A DNA stretch of 64,000 bases from CBDFGN01 sp965247065 (GTDB lineage: Bacteria; Bacteroidota; Bacteroidia; Cytophagales; Cyclobacteriaceae), in contig CBDFGN010000006.1 of the NCBI GenBank assembly GCA_965247065.1, positions 1,736,001 to 1,800,000 of the forward strand. Reading direction: 5' to 3'. The notes below the pieces were generated by a model, which saw nothing but the letters and a program-made list of their open reading frames with translations, ran no database searches and had not been told where the DNA came from. Below, piece by piece: positions 1 through 10,662 of the stretch. Position 1 is the first letter of the stretch; each line of letters starts with the position of its first letter. Both the position numbers and the translations under genes were made by a program.

Positions 1-2398
1 TCAGCGCCGGTTGCCATTTAATCCCAACATCTGCCACCTGCTTTAATGGAACCGCTCGACCGGTAACCTGGGAGTAGATTCCCAGACTTTCAAGCTTACC
101 CAGATCTTCACGATCGGCTGCCACATTGCGCATGGTTATCGGTATCACTTTCTCATCTTCTCGAAAATCTCCGGCCTTAAAACCGCTAAGTACTGTTTGC
201 AATGAAACCGCTATATCCTGGCTGGTGACTCCAGCTAATTTTGCTTTTGTTTGATTAACGTTCACCAGAATTTTCTTTGATCTTATTCCCCAGTCATCCT
301 TTATATTTTTGGTACCCTCGGTTTCCCTCAATTTAGACTTTACAAGCTCAGCTAATTCAAAAATCTTGTCGGTTTCCTTCCCACTGATGCGAATTTCTAT
401 CGGATCGTAACCGGCGGGCCGTTCAACAATGGGGCGGCCACGATACTCATGTCCGGAAATCTAGCCTTGCTCCAGGTTTCCAATTGGTCCGCCAGCTGGT
501 AATCGAATTCCCAATTGCTTGTATTCATCAGGATATACGCGTTCTCAGGGCTAGGCGGCAAGGGATTATAAGACAAAGTGTATTTGGGGGCACTCGATCC
601 TATCCAGGTAGCCCAGTTTTCTACGCCATCCGTTCTTTGGTCGTTTATCTGTAGGCTATCTCGTAGGTACTCTTCCACCTGGTTGATTACATACTCGTTG
701 CGCTCAATAGCTGTGCCAATAGGAAGTTCTATTTTAACCGCTACCAGGTTCCGGTCTTTATCGGGGAAAAACTTTTTGGGCACAAATTGAAACAGATTCA
801 TAACGCCGATGAAAACTGCCAGAAGGGCCACCAGAAAGATTGCCGGTCGCCTGAGACAGAATAATAGAAACGTCTTATATCCGGCCATGAATCGGTTTGG
901 TTTTTGGTCAGGCTCTTTTTGTTTTATCTTAAAGAACATCACGCACAACATAGGGATTAGTGTGAGGGCTAAAACCCAGGAAGTCATAAGGGCGATGGTG
1001 ACGACTTTGAACAAAGCTGCAGTGTATTCCCCAACAGCTGACTTAGCCAGAAAAATTGGCAAGAATGCCGCAGACGTTGTTAAGGAAGACGTAAGCAAGG
1101 GTATTCTTAATTCTTTCGAAGCCTGTATGGCGGCATCAAATGCCTTAGCGCCGTTCTCAATTCTCACCATTATAGATTCCGACAGGACAATCGCATTATC
1201 TACCAGCATTCCTAGGGCGATGATTAAAGCAGCCAGTGAGATCTGGTCCAACCCAATATCGAATAATCCCATTATGAATAGGCTTACTATCATTACGGAT
1301 GGCACAAGGCTGGCCACTACCACTCCAGTTCTAAATCCAAGAAATAACAACATAACCGCCAAAACCACCGCAACTGCCTGCAACAGATTATTTACAAAAT
1401 CGTTTACTTTATCGTCCACGATCTTATGCTGGTAGGCAATCAATTCAAATTCTATCCCAATTGGATACTGGGAATTCAAGTAGTCCATAGTTTTCTCGAC
1501 CCCGTTACCCAAATCGATGATATTCCCCCCGTCTTTCAAGGATACTGATATCGCCAAACCCTGGTGGCCATTGACTTTTACCTTGGACTCTACCGGATCG
1601 ACGAAGCCACGGTAAATATTAGCGATATCTTCCAAATAGATCACATCCTTCCTGCCAGGCAAATTGACTATGGTTCTGCGCAGTTCTTCCACTGATTCGA
1701 AATTTCCTGAAGGTTCCAGGGCTATTCGCTCATCTCCTACCTTGATCGCACCCCCGGGAATAATAATATTCCTTGAATCCATGATCGATTTAAGCATGTA
1801 GGATGTGATCCCAAGTTCATTGAGTCTCGCGTTGTTGTATAACTACAAATACTCTTTCCTCCTGATTTCCTGAAATTTCCACCTTGGCCGCGTCAGGTAA
1901 TCTTAAAAACTCATCCCGAACGTCGTCGGCAATATCCTTGGCATCGGCATAATCAAATCCCTCGGCAGTCATTCCTACAATGATGCCAAAGACATCCCCG
2001 TATTCATCGTTGACAATGGGACCAATGATCCCTTCGGGTAATTCGGCCTTAACACGGTCCACTTTGCGGCGCAACTTATCCCAAATTGGACGCATGTTCC
2101 GTTCACTCTCTTTGATATTGACAAAAATGTTAGACAATCCAGTTTTGTTATCACTAGACACAAAATCAAGCTCCGGGATTTCCTGAATCACTTTTTCTAT
2201 CGGATCGCTAATCAGGAGTTCCATCCTTTCAGGGCTTGCTCCGGGAAAGAACGTTACAACGTTCGCTGTTCTGATAATAAAGCCTGGGTCCTCGTTCCGG
2301 GGCATACCATTATAGGTTTGGATGCCCAAAAGGAACAGAACGGCCAATAATGTAATGGTGATGCGGCTATTCCGAATAGAAAATTCAGTGATTTGCAT
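1..2398 (-). pseudogene. RND-family efflux permease, frameshifted twice, 3' end beyond the window
   Basis: Inner-membrane proton-driven pump of the AcrB/MexB superfamily. The N-terminal piece (1817-2398) begins with the usual first membrane helix and a periplasmic porter domain. The middle piece (about 420-1815) carries the TM2-TM6 block with the motif GMLVDNAIVL in TM4, where the proton-relay position is D-N rather than D-D, as in many Bacteroidota pumps. The last piece (1-about 418) continues in a third frame with a GYDPIEIRISG stretch and leaves the window. Frame breaks lie near 1838 (one extra A in GTTATACAAC) and near 412-418 (GCCGG region); correcting one base at each rejoins family-like protein. 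It is the last gene of a leftward operon after the TolC-fusion and adaptor genes. Either a recent pseudogene or two sequencing errors; family assignment is firm. Confidence 0.88.
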
Positions 2399-2411
2399 TC
2401 AGATTCTTTAT

Positions 2412-3491
2412 CTACTGTAGCAGTTTTACCTTCATACCCGCAGTAATCCTACTCACTCCCGCACTGACCACTTTATCCCCTTCCTCCAAGCCTGTGGTAA
2501 TTTCAATCCCCTCATTTGTTAGTTCGCCAACTGAAACAGGCTTTTTTTGAATGATTCCAACACCGTCTTGCTCTCCGGTGGCTACTACATATACGAATAC
2601 GCCGTCCTTATCTTCGGAAACCGAAAAGGCTGAGACCAGCATTTTATTTTCGGAGCCTTCGTAGATAAAAGTAAATAATACATCCACAGCCATACCCGGC
2701 CGGATGCCCTCATCGGGATCATTGATTTTTATTGTCACGGGATAGGTCGTTGCCGATCTGCCCGTTGCAAATGAAACTTCCGTCACTACTCCCTCGTGCG
2801 TTTTATCTCTAATTGCGGTAAAAGCTACCTTTACCGCATCCCCAACTTTAATACGAGATATATAAAGCTCCGGAATTGCTACGGTAACCTCTATGTCGGA
2901 TCCGGAATTCAGCAAAATGATTGATTGACCCAACTGCACGTTTTCATTCTCTTCAACGTTAACCTCGGCAACTATCCCATCCAAAGGCGTACACAGTCTG
3001 GTGTAGTCCAATTGAGATTTTGCCAATTTTCTGCGTTGCTTGGCTGATTTCTCGAATGCTCGGGCTGATTCATATTGTGTTCTGGCGGATTCGAACTCGG
3101 CTAAAGAAGCATTCTGATTCTCATATAACAGAGCTAGTCTCTCATAACCAGACTTGGCATTTTTCTCTTCGGCGTCAGCGCGGCTGACCGCAGCATCCGC
3201 TTCTTTATACTGAAGAATATAATCTGATGGATCAACGGAAGAGATTAATTTACCTGCCTTTATTTGTTCACCCACTTTTACAGTTATCGTTTGCACAGTC
3301 CCCGAAACTTTGAAGCTCAGCTTGGTTTCAATACCAGCTCTTGCGGAGCCCGAAAACGTCTTGAGCTGAACGCCGCCGGAAGCGAGTACCTCTTGGTATC
3401 GGACCGGACGCAGGACTTCTTCTTTACTAACTTCCTTTTTGGTACAGGCACTAAAGGCCATTATCGCTAGAAGTAAGAACAATTTCTTCAT
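2412..3491 (-). CDS. RND efflux periplasmic adaptor subunit (HlyD/AcrA-like lipoprotein)
   Basis: Membrane-fusion protein that bridges an RND pump and an outer-membrane TolC channel. It is 359 aa, the normal length for the family. The N-terminus is a lipoprotein signal with lipobox AFSAC (Cys16). Then come the first half of the barrel-sandwich domain (IKAGKLISSVDPSDY), a long alpha-hairpin (about residues 80-160, rich in A, E, K, Q), the second half-lipoyl motif (LCTPLDGIVAEVNVEENENV) and the beta-barrel/membrane-proximal domains ending in GLEEGDKVVSAGVSRI. It lies 13 bp upstream of the RND gene and 33 bp downstream of the TolC-fusion gene on the same strand, so all three are probably one transcript. 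Substrate cannot be told from sequence. Confidence 0.9.
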   Translation of the reverse strand: MKKLFLLLAIMAFSACTKKEVSKEEVLRPVRYQEVLASGGVQLKTFSGSARAGIETKLSFKVSGTVQTITVKVGEQIKAGKLISSVDPSDYILQYKEADAAVSRADAEEKNAKSGYERLALLYENQNASLAEFESARTQYESARAFEKSAKQRRKLAKSQLDYTRLCTPLDGIVAEVNVEENENVQLGQSIILLNSGSDIEVTVAIPELYISRIKVGDAVKVAFTAIRDKTHEGVVTEVSFATGRSATTYPVTIKINDPDEGIRPGMAVDVLFTFIYEGSENKMLVSAFSVSEDKDGVFVYVVATGEQDGVGIIQKKPVSVGELTNEGIEITTGLEEGDKVVSAGVSRITAGMKVKLLQ

Positions 3492-3524
3492 GTTAATCGG
3501 GTTGATAGCTTAAAATTCCAAACA

Positions 3525-5879
3525 TTACTGATTAGTAAAATCATCTAGTCGACGAAAATAATCGTCCCGCTGCTCTGGTGACGACAAAGTATAAAACAAG
3601 CCAATCGAACGTTCGACATTGAGAACATCAATCACAAACTGATAAATCGAATTGACTGCGAGAAACTGTGATTCTAAATAGGCATTCTGGCCATCAATCA
3701 ACTGGATGATCGAAACAACTCCTTGGGAATAAGAATCCTGAACCACATCAAAGTTTCGCTTCGACGCCTGGGCAGCCGCATTACTTTGCTCAATATTCGC
3801 ATAGGACGCCCCTACCAGCTCCATTTTTGACCTAACTCTTTGTTCAAGTAAATTAATGAGATTCCTGCGTTCATACTCCAAACCCTGCAACTCAATGCTG
3901 GATTGCTGATAGAAAGCCTGTCTTTTGCCACCGGTTATAATCGGAACTGATGCTCCTAACCCAATACTCCAATTAAGATCTTCTATCTCCACCAGAGTAG
4001 GCTCCGACCCTGCTCCATCACGGAAGAACGAATAATCCAAACCGACATCTACACCAAAATTAGGTTGATAAAAATTTCTTCGATTGAACAGGACTTCTCT
4101 TTTCTGGGCTTCAATCAGGGCATCGATCCTCTTAATTTCGGGTAAATTGCTAATTCCTTCCTGAACCATGAATTCAGTATACTGTTCAAGGACCTTGGGG
4201 TTTTTGACATATTGATCTAATCTGGGGTCATTAGTGATTAGATCAGGGTCGTTCAGATCAACCTCCTCAGTGACAAATGGCTCCTGTTGACTACGTCTTA
4301 GTATCTGATTCAAATTGATTTCGGCGTTGCGCCGGATTGCCTGGGTATTATTCAATTCAATTTTCACCAGGGCAATTTCGCTTTCCCAGCGGTATAAGTC
4401 CGATGGACCCGAGTAACCTACCTGTTGGCGGATCCTTGCCAATTCCAGGTTTTTCCGGGTCAATGCCAGGTTTTGGCGCTGAATGCGTTCAAAGGTCTTG
4501 GCCTGCATTAAAAATAGGTAGGCCTCAGCAGCTAACAAGGTGACATCCTGCTCCACTACATCTCGACCAAACACATTGGCCTGTTGGACAATTCTTTGGA
4601 TTTTTAGATTGGCATTTGCTTGTTCTGAATAGATCACCTGAGATAATGTGGTTGACAAAACACCTAACCTTTCCGGGTTGGAGCCAAAACTGGCTTGAGC
4701 CCTCTTGGCATTGATCTGGCGAGCACTAGCTCTTAAAGCCATTTGAGGTAGTAAGGCCGATTTAGCCCCTGGAATATTCTTCTCACTTGCCAACACATCC
4801 TGATCGGCCAGAATGAGTTTCCAATTAACAGCCAGAGCCTCCAAGATCACCGATTTGAGATTCACGGTACGGCCAATTTCGGTTAGCTCTTCGTTAATCA
4901 ATTCAGCTTCATTAAGGACGTTCCATGTAGGGCTATAGCCGATTCTCCTGGCCGTTTCCATATTCAAAGTCAGGTGTTCTTTGAAATTCATATTCACCGA
5001 AATGTCCTCGGCGTCTATCCCGGATGATATCTTTTGGATATTAACCGCCACCCTTCTCACCGCAGCTCCCAGGGCATCCGGAGGAGCAATTCCCGCCAAT
5101 GCACCCAGTTCAACATCATTTCGGCCCGACATTGCAAATGATGGATACTTCCTTTGGATCAATGCCTGGTACATCTGTCCCTTGGTTTTGTCATCAAACA
5201 TTACCGGGGCAATGTAGATTGCGTCCACTTCATTGGGTATATTCCTTACAGCGTCTACCACGTCGGGTCCTATTGGGATCATTTGGTAACTTATGCCATA
5301 GCTACCCATTATTTCGGCTAGCGTTCTTTGGAGTACCGCAAGACTTTGGGTCGCATAAACGTCGCGAATAAGTACACCCAGTCTTTTGAATGAAAAAATA
5401 GTTTGAAACACTTCAATATCTCTTTCTGGAGAAAAAGGAGACAAGCTATAGCTCAGGTTCTTGACGCCGCTGGTACCGTTTAAGGTTAGCGGTATTTCCT
5501 GGAGTTTTGGGTTGATCACGTTGGCCGCTATAACTGGTTTTGGGTAGGGTCCTCCGCGCCCCAAAACGGCCGACGAGACGATCCCCACTCCTACCACGAT
5601 CTCAATATCAGGGTCATCCAGGTAATCTTTCAGAATTTGTCGGGCTCGTTCTAACTGCCAATCACAGTAACGGATGTTCTCCTCCCGTATTTCCAACTTA
5701 TAACTGTTGCCCAGAATCTCAGAGGTCTCAGATCTGATATCCGCTACCATTCCGGTGATCACCGCAAAATCCCGACTGTCGGCGACAATTCCCACACTGA
5801 TACGATTACCTAATTCCTGGCCTGACGCGGGAAGCAGTATTATGAGATTAAACACGACTAACGACAACCAGTTTTTCAT
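3525..5879 (-). CDS. TolC-like outer-membrane channel with N-terminal ABC-type substrate-binding domain
   Basis: A 784-aa protein of two parts. After a signal peptide (residues 1-20, ending ASGQ), residues about 25-320 look like a periplasmic binding domain of the ABC_sub_bind type (SVGIVADSRDF at the start, VVGVGIVSSAVLGRGG, KRLGVLIRDVYATQ, DAIYIAPVMF). Residues about 345-770 are a TolC outer-membrane efflux protein with long alpha-helical barrel segments and conserved LARIRQQVGYSGPSDLYRWE and SYSQGVVSIIQLIDGQNAYLE. TolC proteins are usually 420-480 aa, so the binding domain accounts for the extra length. It is the first gene of the efflux operon. The fusion could let the channel sense or capture a ligand in the periplasm; that role is inference. 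Confidence 0.85.
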   Translation of the reverse strand: MKNWLSLVVFNLIILLPASGQELGNRISVGIVADSRDFAVITGMVADIRSETSEILGNSYKLEIREENIRYCDWQLERARQILKDYLDDPDIEIVVGVGIVSSAVLGRGGPYPKPVIAANVINPKLQEIPLTLNGTSGVKNLSYSLSPFSPERDIEVFQTIFSFKRLGVLIRDVYATQSLAVLQRTLAEIMGSYGISYQMIPIGPDVVDAVRNIPNEVDAIYIAPVMFDDKTKGQMYQALIQRKYPSFAMSGRNDVELGALAGIAPPDALGAAVRRVAVNIQKISSGIDAEDISVNMNFKEHLTLNMETARRIGYSPTWNVLNEAELINEELTEIGRTVNLKSVILEALAVNWKLILADQDVLASEKNIPGAKSALLPQMALRASARQINAKRAQASFGSNPERLGVLSTTLSQVIYSEQANANLKIQRIVQQANVFGRDVVEQDVTLLAAEAYLFLMQAKTFERIQRQNLALTRKNLELARIRQQVGYSGPSDLYRWESEIALVKIELNNTQAIRRNAEINLNQILRRSQQEPFVTEEVDLNDPDLITNDPRLDQYVKNPKVLEQYTEFMVQEGISNLPEIKRIDALIEAQKREVLFNRRNFYQPNFGVDVGLDYSFFRDGAGSEPTLVEIEDLNWSIGLGASVPIITGGKRQAFYQQSSIELQGLEYERRNLINLLEQRVRSKMELVGASYANIEQSNAAAQASKRNFDVVQDSYSQGVVSIIQLIDGQNAYLESQFLAVNSIYQFVIDVLNVERSIGLFYTLSSPEQRDDYFRRLDDFTNQ

Positions 5880-6048
5880 GGGTGACTCTCATTCATCATC
5901 TTAAGGGCCAGGACCATTATGTGGCCCAGGTATTGAAATTCCGATTTTAGGTGCGATAGTACCTAAAAAAAATCATGTAGCGATTTCAAGTTTGGCAACT
6001 TTATTGCCAAATTCAAGAACTAACCCTGCTAATCACAAAAAAAAGGAA

Positions 6049-6594
6049 ATGTCCCCAGAATCAATTTCAATTCTATTTGAGGCTTTGGATTTTGCCGCAG
6101 TAAAGCATCAATACCTGAGACGTGGGGGATATGATCGTCTCCCCTATATCAATCACCTCATCAAAGTGGGCAAATTAATCCAGGATGTCGGATTAGGTGA
6201 CAACCGGGACCTCATGCTGGTAGCGATCTTACACGATGTAATGGAGGATACAGCCACAGGCTTTGAAGAGATCAGCGCAAGATTTGGCCCATTGGTGGCA
6301 CGTGCTGTGAAGGAACTAAGCGATGATATGACCCTTTCTTATGATGAGCGAAAGCGGAAACAGATTGAAAATGCGGCCGGACTTTCCGCTACGGCCCGGG
6401 TGGTGCGCATTGCAGACAAAATTTGCAATATTCGAGACATTATGGAATACCCAGTGGTCTGGTCGGTTGAGAAAAAGCTCAATTACGTGGACAATTCAAT
6501 CGCGGTGGCCAAGGAAATTGAGGGAACCCATGATCTTTTAGAAGAGTTGTTGCAACGGGAGGCATCTTTGGCTCGCAAAAAGCTAGAGGGTTAA
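6049..6594 (+). CDS. HD-domain phosphohydrolase (RelA/SpoT hydrolase-like)
   Basis: A small metal-dependent phosphohydrolase of the HD superfamily. About 181 aa from the chosen ATG at 6049; an in-frame ATG at 5992 adds 19 residues (NSRTNPANHKKKE) that look unlike the family. Motifs seen: FAAVKHQYLRRGG, LPYINHLIKV (first His), AILHDVMEDT (the HD pair) and a later RIADKICNI (last metal-binding Asp). The pattern resembles the stand-alone Mesh1/SpoT-type hydrolase domain, which removes pyrophosphate from ppGpp, or a guanosine polyphosphate-like nucleotidase. There is no synthetase or TGS domain. It is divergent from the efflux operon. The substrate is not proven by sequence. Confidence 0.8.
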   Translation: MSPESISILFEALDFAAVKHQYLRRGGYDRLPYINHLIKVGKLIQDVGLGDNRDLMLVAILHDVMEDTATGFEEISARFGPLVARAVKELSDDMTLSYDERKRKQIENAAGLSATARVVRIADKICNIRDIMEYPVVWSVEKKLNYVDNSIAVAKEIEGTHDLLEELLQREASLARKKLEG

Positions 6595-6754
6595 TCACCA
6601 GGATCAGCAACACATGGAACACCAATCCGCACCCATCATGGCATTAAAAAAGAGCGATTGGCGAACGCTCGCAATAGGAATTTGTTAAATTAACCAAGCT
6701 AAACAACCGGTGGCATGTGATGCGTTCGCGTAAATTTACTTACAAATAGGAAAC

Positions 6755-8585
6755 ATGCTCAAAACTGAAAAGGTAGATGTTATTCTGGAGGAGATTAATG
6801 GTATTCTGGCAAAGCTTGAGCAAGCTGAACAAAGCCACTCACTTCAACTAGAGAAAGTCCATCCGTCATTCAGGGCTAGCGCCTTAAATCTAATCCATTA
6901 CAGGTCCCTCCGTTCAACAGATCTTAGGAGTTTACAGCGGAAACTTGGGAACCTGAGTCTTTCGAGATTAGCAAAAGCCGAAGGCCATGTGAAAGCCAGT
7001 CTACTGGCAACTCAGACGATTCTTGGAGCCTTGAAGGGTGTACCTCCGGGTCAGAGGGACAAATCTACCTTCAGCATAAAAAAGGGCCGAAAGATCTTGA
7101 ATTCTCACACCAAGGAACTATTGGGATTTCGCTCAAAAGGACGGCGGGTTCGAATTATGGTTACTCTACCTACCGAAGCTGCAAGTAACTATTCACTTGT
7201 TGAAAGCTTGCTAGCCAGCGGTATGAATACTGCTAGAATCAACTGCGCGCACGACAGCCCCATGGAATGGCTGATGATGATCGAAAACCTGCACAAAGCG
7301 AAGCTTCGGCTTAAAAAAATTTGCAAAATTTCGATGGATTTGGCCGGACCTAAGATTCGTACCGGCGATATGATCCAGGGGCCCCCGGGTCAAACATTTT
7401 AGGCCCAAACGCGATTCGTTAGGACAGGTTACGGAGCCCTTTCAGGTAACGATAACACCGGAAAATTATCAACTCCAGAAAGAAAACAGCTTGCCCGTCT
7501 CAGCCGAATGGTTAGGCCAGATTAAGATCGGGGATCGAATTAAGCTGGAAGACACCCGGGGGAAAAAACGCGTTTTGACCGTCACCCGGGTGCAGGGCGA
7601 GGTGGTGGTGGCCAATTGCTACGATGGCTGTTATATAGGAATGGGGACCACACTAGCGCTTGAAGGTCAAGTTGCAATCTCTGAGGCGGAAGTGGGTCAA
7701 TTACCGGCGACCATGGAGAGTTTAAACCTTAAGGTTGGGGATAAGCTACAGCTGCACAAAGACCGAAAGCCAGGTGAGCCAGCCCAATACAATCTAGAAG
7801 GAGAGTTACTTCAGGTAGCACACATATCTTGTACGGCTCCGGAAATATTTGATAGTATTATGCCCGGAGAAAAATTGCTCTTCGACGACGGTAAAATTGC
7901 CGGGGTTGTAAGCCAAGCAGACCCAGAGCAACTTGAAATTGAAATATTATACGCCAAACCTGGTGGGTCCAGTCTGCGTGCGGACAAAGGTATTAATCTG
8001 CCCCAGAGCCAACTACGGATCAGCGGTCTCACCGCCAAGGATCGGGAGGATCTGAAATTCATTGCCCACCACGCCGATGTGGTAAACTTTTCGTTTGTCA
8101 ACTCTCCTGAAGACGTTCAGGATCTCCTTGCGGAGATCGAGTCTTTGGAAGCAACCAACAGGCTGGGAGTGATTCTCAAGATTGAAACTCAGAATGCCTT
8201 CAACAATCTTGCCGACATCCTGCTGGAAGCCATGCGGGTACGCCCCGTCGGGGTCATGATAGCGCGTGGTGACCTGGCGATTGAAACCGGCTGGGAAAAC
8301 ATAGCCCGGGTACAGTCCGAGATACTTTCCTTATGCTACGCAGCGCATATTCCCAATATTTGGGCTACTCAGGTGTTGGAGAACCTGGCCAAAAAAGGAA
8401 TCCCGTCAAGAGCTGAGATTACTGATGCTGCTACCTCGCTGCGATCGGAATGTGTCATGCTGAACAAGGGTCCGCACATAACCAACGCGATCCGGCTACT
8501 GGATCATATTCTTAAAACCCTGGAAGAGTACCAGGACAAAAACGCCCCGCTGCTGCCTGAAATGAAAGAAGTCAGGATACAATAA
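6755..8585 (+). pseudogene. Pyruvate kinase-like protein, long form, split by one frameshift
   Basis: Two frames make one protein of about 610 codons: 6755-about 7395 and about 7396-8585. The break falls in GGGGCCCCCGGG near 7380-7391; after a one-base correction the text runs from GPKIRTGDM into the second frame. The first 130 residues are a helical extension not found in short pyruvate kinases. Then come the barrel start (VRIMVTLPTEAA), ARINCAHD, MDLAGPKIRTG, a B-domain, ILKIETQNA, VGVMIARGDLAIE and WATQVLENLAKKGIPSRAEITDAA. The usual DGxDAVMLSGET block is replaced by SECVMLNKGPH, and the C-terminal allosteric domain is lacking. It probably belongs to the pyruvate kinase-like family with N-terminal extension; catalysis of PEP plus ADP to pyruvate is uncertain. 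Confidence 0.82.
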
Positions 8586-8697
8586 AGGCCTCCGATTCGC
8601 AACTTTCAAACTTTGATGTTCAACTAAATTACTCAACGAGACCGGGGGCCGACCTCAATTGCCATATGGTCCCGAATGGGAATTTTGTTTGATTTAT

Positions 8698-10662
8698 TCA
8701 TTCGAATCCCACCAACTCTGGTTTTGCCGTCTGGAAAACATCAAAGCGCCGCGGTTCACTTACCGAAAAATTAAACCCAAGGACGTCGCCTCCTATTGGA
8801 GTGGATGGATAAAACGCTAGTCGTAATTCGATCGTGGCAAACAGCAAGCTTTCATTTCTTAACCTGATCCCGGTCCCTAACCCGGCATCAACATTCTGGG
8901 ATTGAATCAAGGGTGTCTCCGCGGAAAGCCATCCAAAATCAAAAAACCAAAACGGCGCCAGTCGAAACCCGTACGAGTACGATGGGGTGAAGAGTACCGA
9001 TTCGAGACTGACCATCAACCGGTGCTGGCCAAACAAATAATCACCATCAATACCTCTGATAAAATCTCGGCTACTTATTTTTTCGTCATTACGGCGCTTC
9101 AACCCGGTTGTGTAATTAAAATTAAAGAACTGGCGCAGCTTTGATCGCCTCAGGTGCTTCAAAGGGGAGAAGTACGAGTAATCCACCCGAAAAGTGCCAT
9201 CCTCAAATCTATTCTCGGCAAAGAATCCTCCGATCAATACCCTTATGCCGTTATAGCCAAAAGAAAAGTTTGCGGCACCATCGAATTCTAATCCTAAATA
9301 GGGACGAGTTTGAAATTCGCCAAATTTCACCCCGGGAATTATTTCGAAATTGAATCCGGTGGGAACATCTTCGGTAATGCCAAAGGCCAGGATCATGCTA
9401 CTTTTCAGGAACGTGCGTTTGGAAAAGCTGAGTCCGCCCAATAGCAAAAAGCTGTTGTGAAAGAATTTGTTAGAATCTATTTCCACGTAGGGGCGCTGAT
9501 CAAACTCTTTATTTGCGGCCCGGGCGAATAGTGCTATGTTCTTCCTGCTGTCTGGGCCACCGAGCAAGAACTGCCAGCCAGCCCAAAAATCCTGAAAGCT
9601 CCATGAATACGGGGTGCGAATGGTGGTGTCGCCCATCAATACAAGGTCCTCCTTGAAGGTGGAGGTTCGACCAATTTCCACACCGCCGGCCCACTTCGTT
9701 TGCGGCGTTATGAACTCTCTCCGGGTGAAAATCTCGATTCCCTCTTTTTCCCAAAAATCACTGTACACGACTTCTGCCTGGGCAAAGCTGCCTAAAATAT
9801 TTCGATCCAGGTAACGTAATTGAAAACCTGAGGACGGTTCTTCATTTTTCTCTACCAAATACTCCATGGTCACTTCCTTTCCTGTCCCGCCTACATTCCT
9901 CTCTCCCAACTTCACGCTAAAACGATCAACCGAGCTGAACGACCCTCCGACAATAATTGAAAACCGATCTTTTACCACAATCACTGCATCGACTACGCTA
10001 TCCGATTCTAATTTGGGTATCAGCTGAATTCTGGCATCTTCAATAAATGGAAGTTCGCGCAACAAACGTTCGTTATCTCCAAGCGTAAAGGGTCTCACCT
10101 TTTCTCCGGGTTTGAATAGAAGATTTCGGAAGAGGACCCTGTCCCGGGTTTTCACGTGCAGGGCGTTGGCGGCTTTTCCAATTCCCGTTTCAGCGTATAG
10201 CGTTGTATCTAGCACATTGCCCTCTAGTAAATCCACTTTTACCATGGCGATCGAGGAAATGGTAAAACCCTCATAGGGCAGAAAGGGGGCCTCACTTTTT
10301 ACCACATTGAGCGTATCGGATAACTCGGTTTTGGAGCTACGTATCAAAAGGCCATATACTTGTTTAGTTACCTTCGAACGGTATGATTTGTCCTGCAGCG
10401 AGTCATAGAATCGATCCGATTTTGCATAGGGGTTTTCCTTGATTCTAACTTTAAGACCAGGGGGGACGACAATCACAGTATCATTCGGGACCAGGTATAC
10501 AGTGTCTGGAAGTAGGAGTAGCTCGCCCTGCTTTACAAACAGGGTATCGGGCTGGTTGTAGCGAGTTCCTTTGCTTTTATTTTGTGCTATACCTCTTTCA
10601 CCGGCTAGAAATAAAAAAAGAACAAAAAGAAGCGGCGGTGATACCTCTCTCATTGAGATCAC
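8698..10662 (-). CDS. Outer-membrane beta-barrel protein, BamA/surface-antigen-like with POTRA segment
   Basis: A 654-aa exported protein with a signal peptide (residues 1-26, ending RGIAQ). Residues about 150-240 hold a POTRA-like unit (GFTISSIAMVKVDLLEGNV, FKPGEKVRPFTLGDNERLL, RELPFIEDARIQL), and the rest is a barrel of amphipathic strands ending in an aromatic-rich tail without the classical terminal Phe. This matches the Omp85-like proteins of Bacteroidota that carry a single POTRA domain, outside the essential bamA locus. The start ATG overlaps the moeA stop by 4 bases (ATGA), so it is probably translated with moeA; a second ATG 9 bases on is also possible. Role in outer-membrane assembly or secretion is inferred only. 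Confidence 0.72.
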   Translation of the reverse strand: MISMREVSPPLLFVLFLFLAGERGIAQNKSKGTRYNQPDTLFVKQGELLLLPDTVYLVPNDTVIVVPPGLKVRIKENPYAKSDRFYDSLQDKSYRSKVTKQVYGLLIRSSKTELSDTLNVVKSEAPFLPYEGFTISSIAMVKVDLLEGNVLDTTLYAETGIGKAANALHVKTRDRVLFRNLLFKPGEKVRPFTLGDNERLLRELPFIEDARIQLIPKLESDSVVDAVIVVKDRFSIIVGGSFSSVDRFSVKLGERNVGGTGKEVTMEYLVEKNEEPSSGFQLRYLDRNILGSFAQAEVVYSDFWEKEGIEIFTRREFITPQTKWAGGVEIGRTSTFKEDLVLMGDTTIRTPYSWSFQDFWAGWQFLLGGPDSRKNIALFARAANKEFDQRPYVEIDSNKFFHNSFLLLGGLSFSKRTFLKSSMILAFGITEDVPTGFNFEIIPGVKFGEFQTRPYLGLEFDGAANFSFGYNGIRVLIGGFFAENRFEDGTFRVDYSYFSPLKHLRRSKLRQFFNFNYTTGLKRRNDEKISSRDFIRGIDGDYLFGQHRLMVSLESVLFTPSYSYGFRLAPFWFFDFGWLSAETPLIQSQNVDAGLGTGIRLRNESLLFATIELRLAFYPSTPIGGDVLGFNFSVSEPRRFDVFQTAKPELVGFE

